5,282 nucleotides of DNA, from assembly GCA_023393155.1 (NCBI GenBank), contig JAEWML010000001.1, forward strand, positions 1 to 5,282, read 5' to 3'. The DNA is from Bacillota bacterium. Lineage in GTDB: Bacteria > Bacillota > Clostridia > Oscillospirales > Oscillospiraceae. The notes under the pieces were generated by a model that was not told the origin of the DNA, searched no databases, and saw only the letters and a list, made by a program, of their open reading frames with translations. This document shows, piece by piece, positions 4,556 to 5,282 of this stretch. A program made the translations under genes and the position numbers. Positions within the stretch are counted from its first letter, which is position 1. Each line of letters opens with the position of its first letter.

Positions 4556-5282
4556 TTACCTGCTCAGCACCTCATAGCCGTTTGCGTGCAGCTCCCGCTC
4601 AATGTCGTCCACATGCTGGGCGTTTCGCGTTTCCAGCACCATGGACACGATGCACGCCCCCACGTCGGCGTGCTTATCCTCCCGGGAGTGGTTGATGCTG
4701 AGAATATTTGCGCCTGTGTCCGACACCACCTGAAGAAGTCCCAAAAGGCTTCCCGGCTTATCCGCAATTTTTGCGGAAAATTCCGCCAGCCGCCCCGACT
4801 TGGACAGGCCCTTGGTAATAATGCGGGACAGCGTGGTGACATCCACATTTCCCCCGGAAACCAGACACACGGTCTTGCGGTCGGTCACGTCCACCTTCCC
4901 GAACATGACGGCGGCCACCGGCGCGGCCCCCGCCCCTTCGGCCACGGTCTTTTGGTCCTCCATCAGCGCCAGAATGGCGGTGGCAATTTCATCGTCCTTT
5001 ACGGTGACAATTTCGTCCACGTATTTTGCGCACAAAGCAAAGGTCAAATCTCCCGGTTCTTTCACAGCAATGCCGTCTGCAATGGTGGAGACGCCCGGCA
5101 GCCTCAGCGGGCGGCCCGCCCGCTGAGAGACGTACATCCCCGCCGCACCGGCTGCCTGCACCCCCACCACCCGGCAGGAGGGCTTCAGGCTTTTGATGGC
5201 GCAGGCCACGCCGGAGATCAGCCCCCCGCCTCCGATGGGGACCGCCACCTGCTCCACCTCCGGCAACTGCTCCAGAATTTCA
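4556..5282 (-). CDS. ilvA: Threonine dehydratase (threonine ammonia-lyase) with C-terminal ACT domain, 5' end beyond the window
   Basis: A PLP enzyme that deaminates L-threonine to 2-oxobutyrate and ammonia, the entry to isoleucine synthesis or to threonine breakdown. Only the C-terminal 241 codons are visible, starting EILEQLPEVEQV; about 160 residues with the PLP-binding lysine are missing. In the fragment, the PLP-phosphate loop is IGGGGLISG (16-24), the fold II motif EGAGAAPVAA is at about 115-124, and SGGN at 142-145 marks the end of the catalytic domain. A single ACT-like domain follows at about 165-238 (AEFSAKIADKPGSLLGLLQVVSDTGANILSI). One ACT domain and no second copy indicate the short form of about 400 residues rather than the approximately 510-residue IlvA with two. 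Whether it is biosynthetic and isoleucine-sensitive, or catabolic like TdcB, cannot be decided here. It converges on the CoA-transferase with the terminator between them. Confidence 0.93.
   Translation of the reverse strand, partial: EILEQLPEVEQVAVPIGGGGLISGVACAIKSLKPSCRVVGVQAAGAAGMYVSQRAGRPLRLPGVSTIADGIAVKEPGDLTFALCAKYVDEIVTVKDDEIATAILALMEDQKTVAEGAGAAPVAAVMFGKVDVTDRKTVCLVSGGNVDVTTLSRIITKGLSKSGRLAEFSAKIADKPGSLLGLLQVVSDTGANILSINHSREDKHADVGACIVSMVLETRNAQHVDDIERELHANGYEVLSR

Overview
The window looks like chromosomal DNA of a motile, anaerobic Gram-positive bacterium of the class Clostridia. Three things point there. The flagellar order flgB-flgC-fliE-fliF is the one used by Firmicutes. The CoA-transferase closely resembles the butyrate-forming enzymes of gut Clostridia. 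Shine-Dalgarno sequences are strong (AGGAGG before flgC and fliE). GC-rich coding DNA combined with a short ACT-type threonine dehydratase would fit the Oscillospiraceae, but that family-level guess is inference only.

Layout: positions 1-2333 (minus strand) hold the start of a flagellar basal-body operon, read right to left as flgB, flgC, fliE and the first 340 codons of fliF, which runs off the left edge. A sigma-A-like promoter lies about 100 bp before flgB. Positions 2334-3077 form a gene-free, AT-rich divergent intergenic region with phased T-tracts, a recurrent TTCATA hexamer and two overlapping 16-bp palindromes. Its right end carries a good promoter for the next gene. Positions 3078-4409 (plus strand) encode a complete 443-residue CoA-transferase of the butyryl-CoA:acetate / 4-hydroxybutyrate type, closed by a very strong intrinsic terminator at 4485-4531. 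Positions 4556-5282 (minus strand, convergent) hold the C-terminal 241 codons of a threonine dehydratase with one C-terminal ACT domain; its start lies beyond the right edge.

How the genes work together: the four flagellar genes build the proximal rod (FlgB, FlgC), the rod-to-MS-ring adaptor (FliE) and the MS ring with export-gate housing (FliF). The CoA-transferase would release butyrate (or a related short-chain acid) while conserving the thioester on acetate. The dehydratase makes 2-oxobutyrate from threonine. The last two are separate transcription units with no evident operon link to the flagellar genes.

No new multi-gene system is visible. The unexplained structure is all non-coding: two abutting 24-nt hairpins between flgC and fliE that form a terminator on the opposite strand, and the organised AT-rich divergent region.
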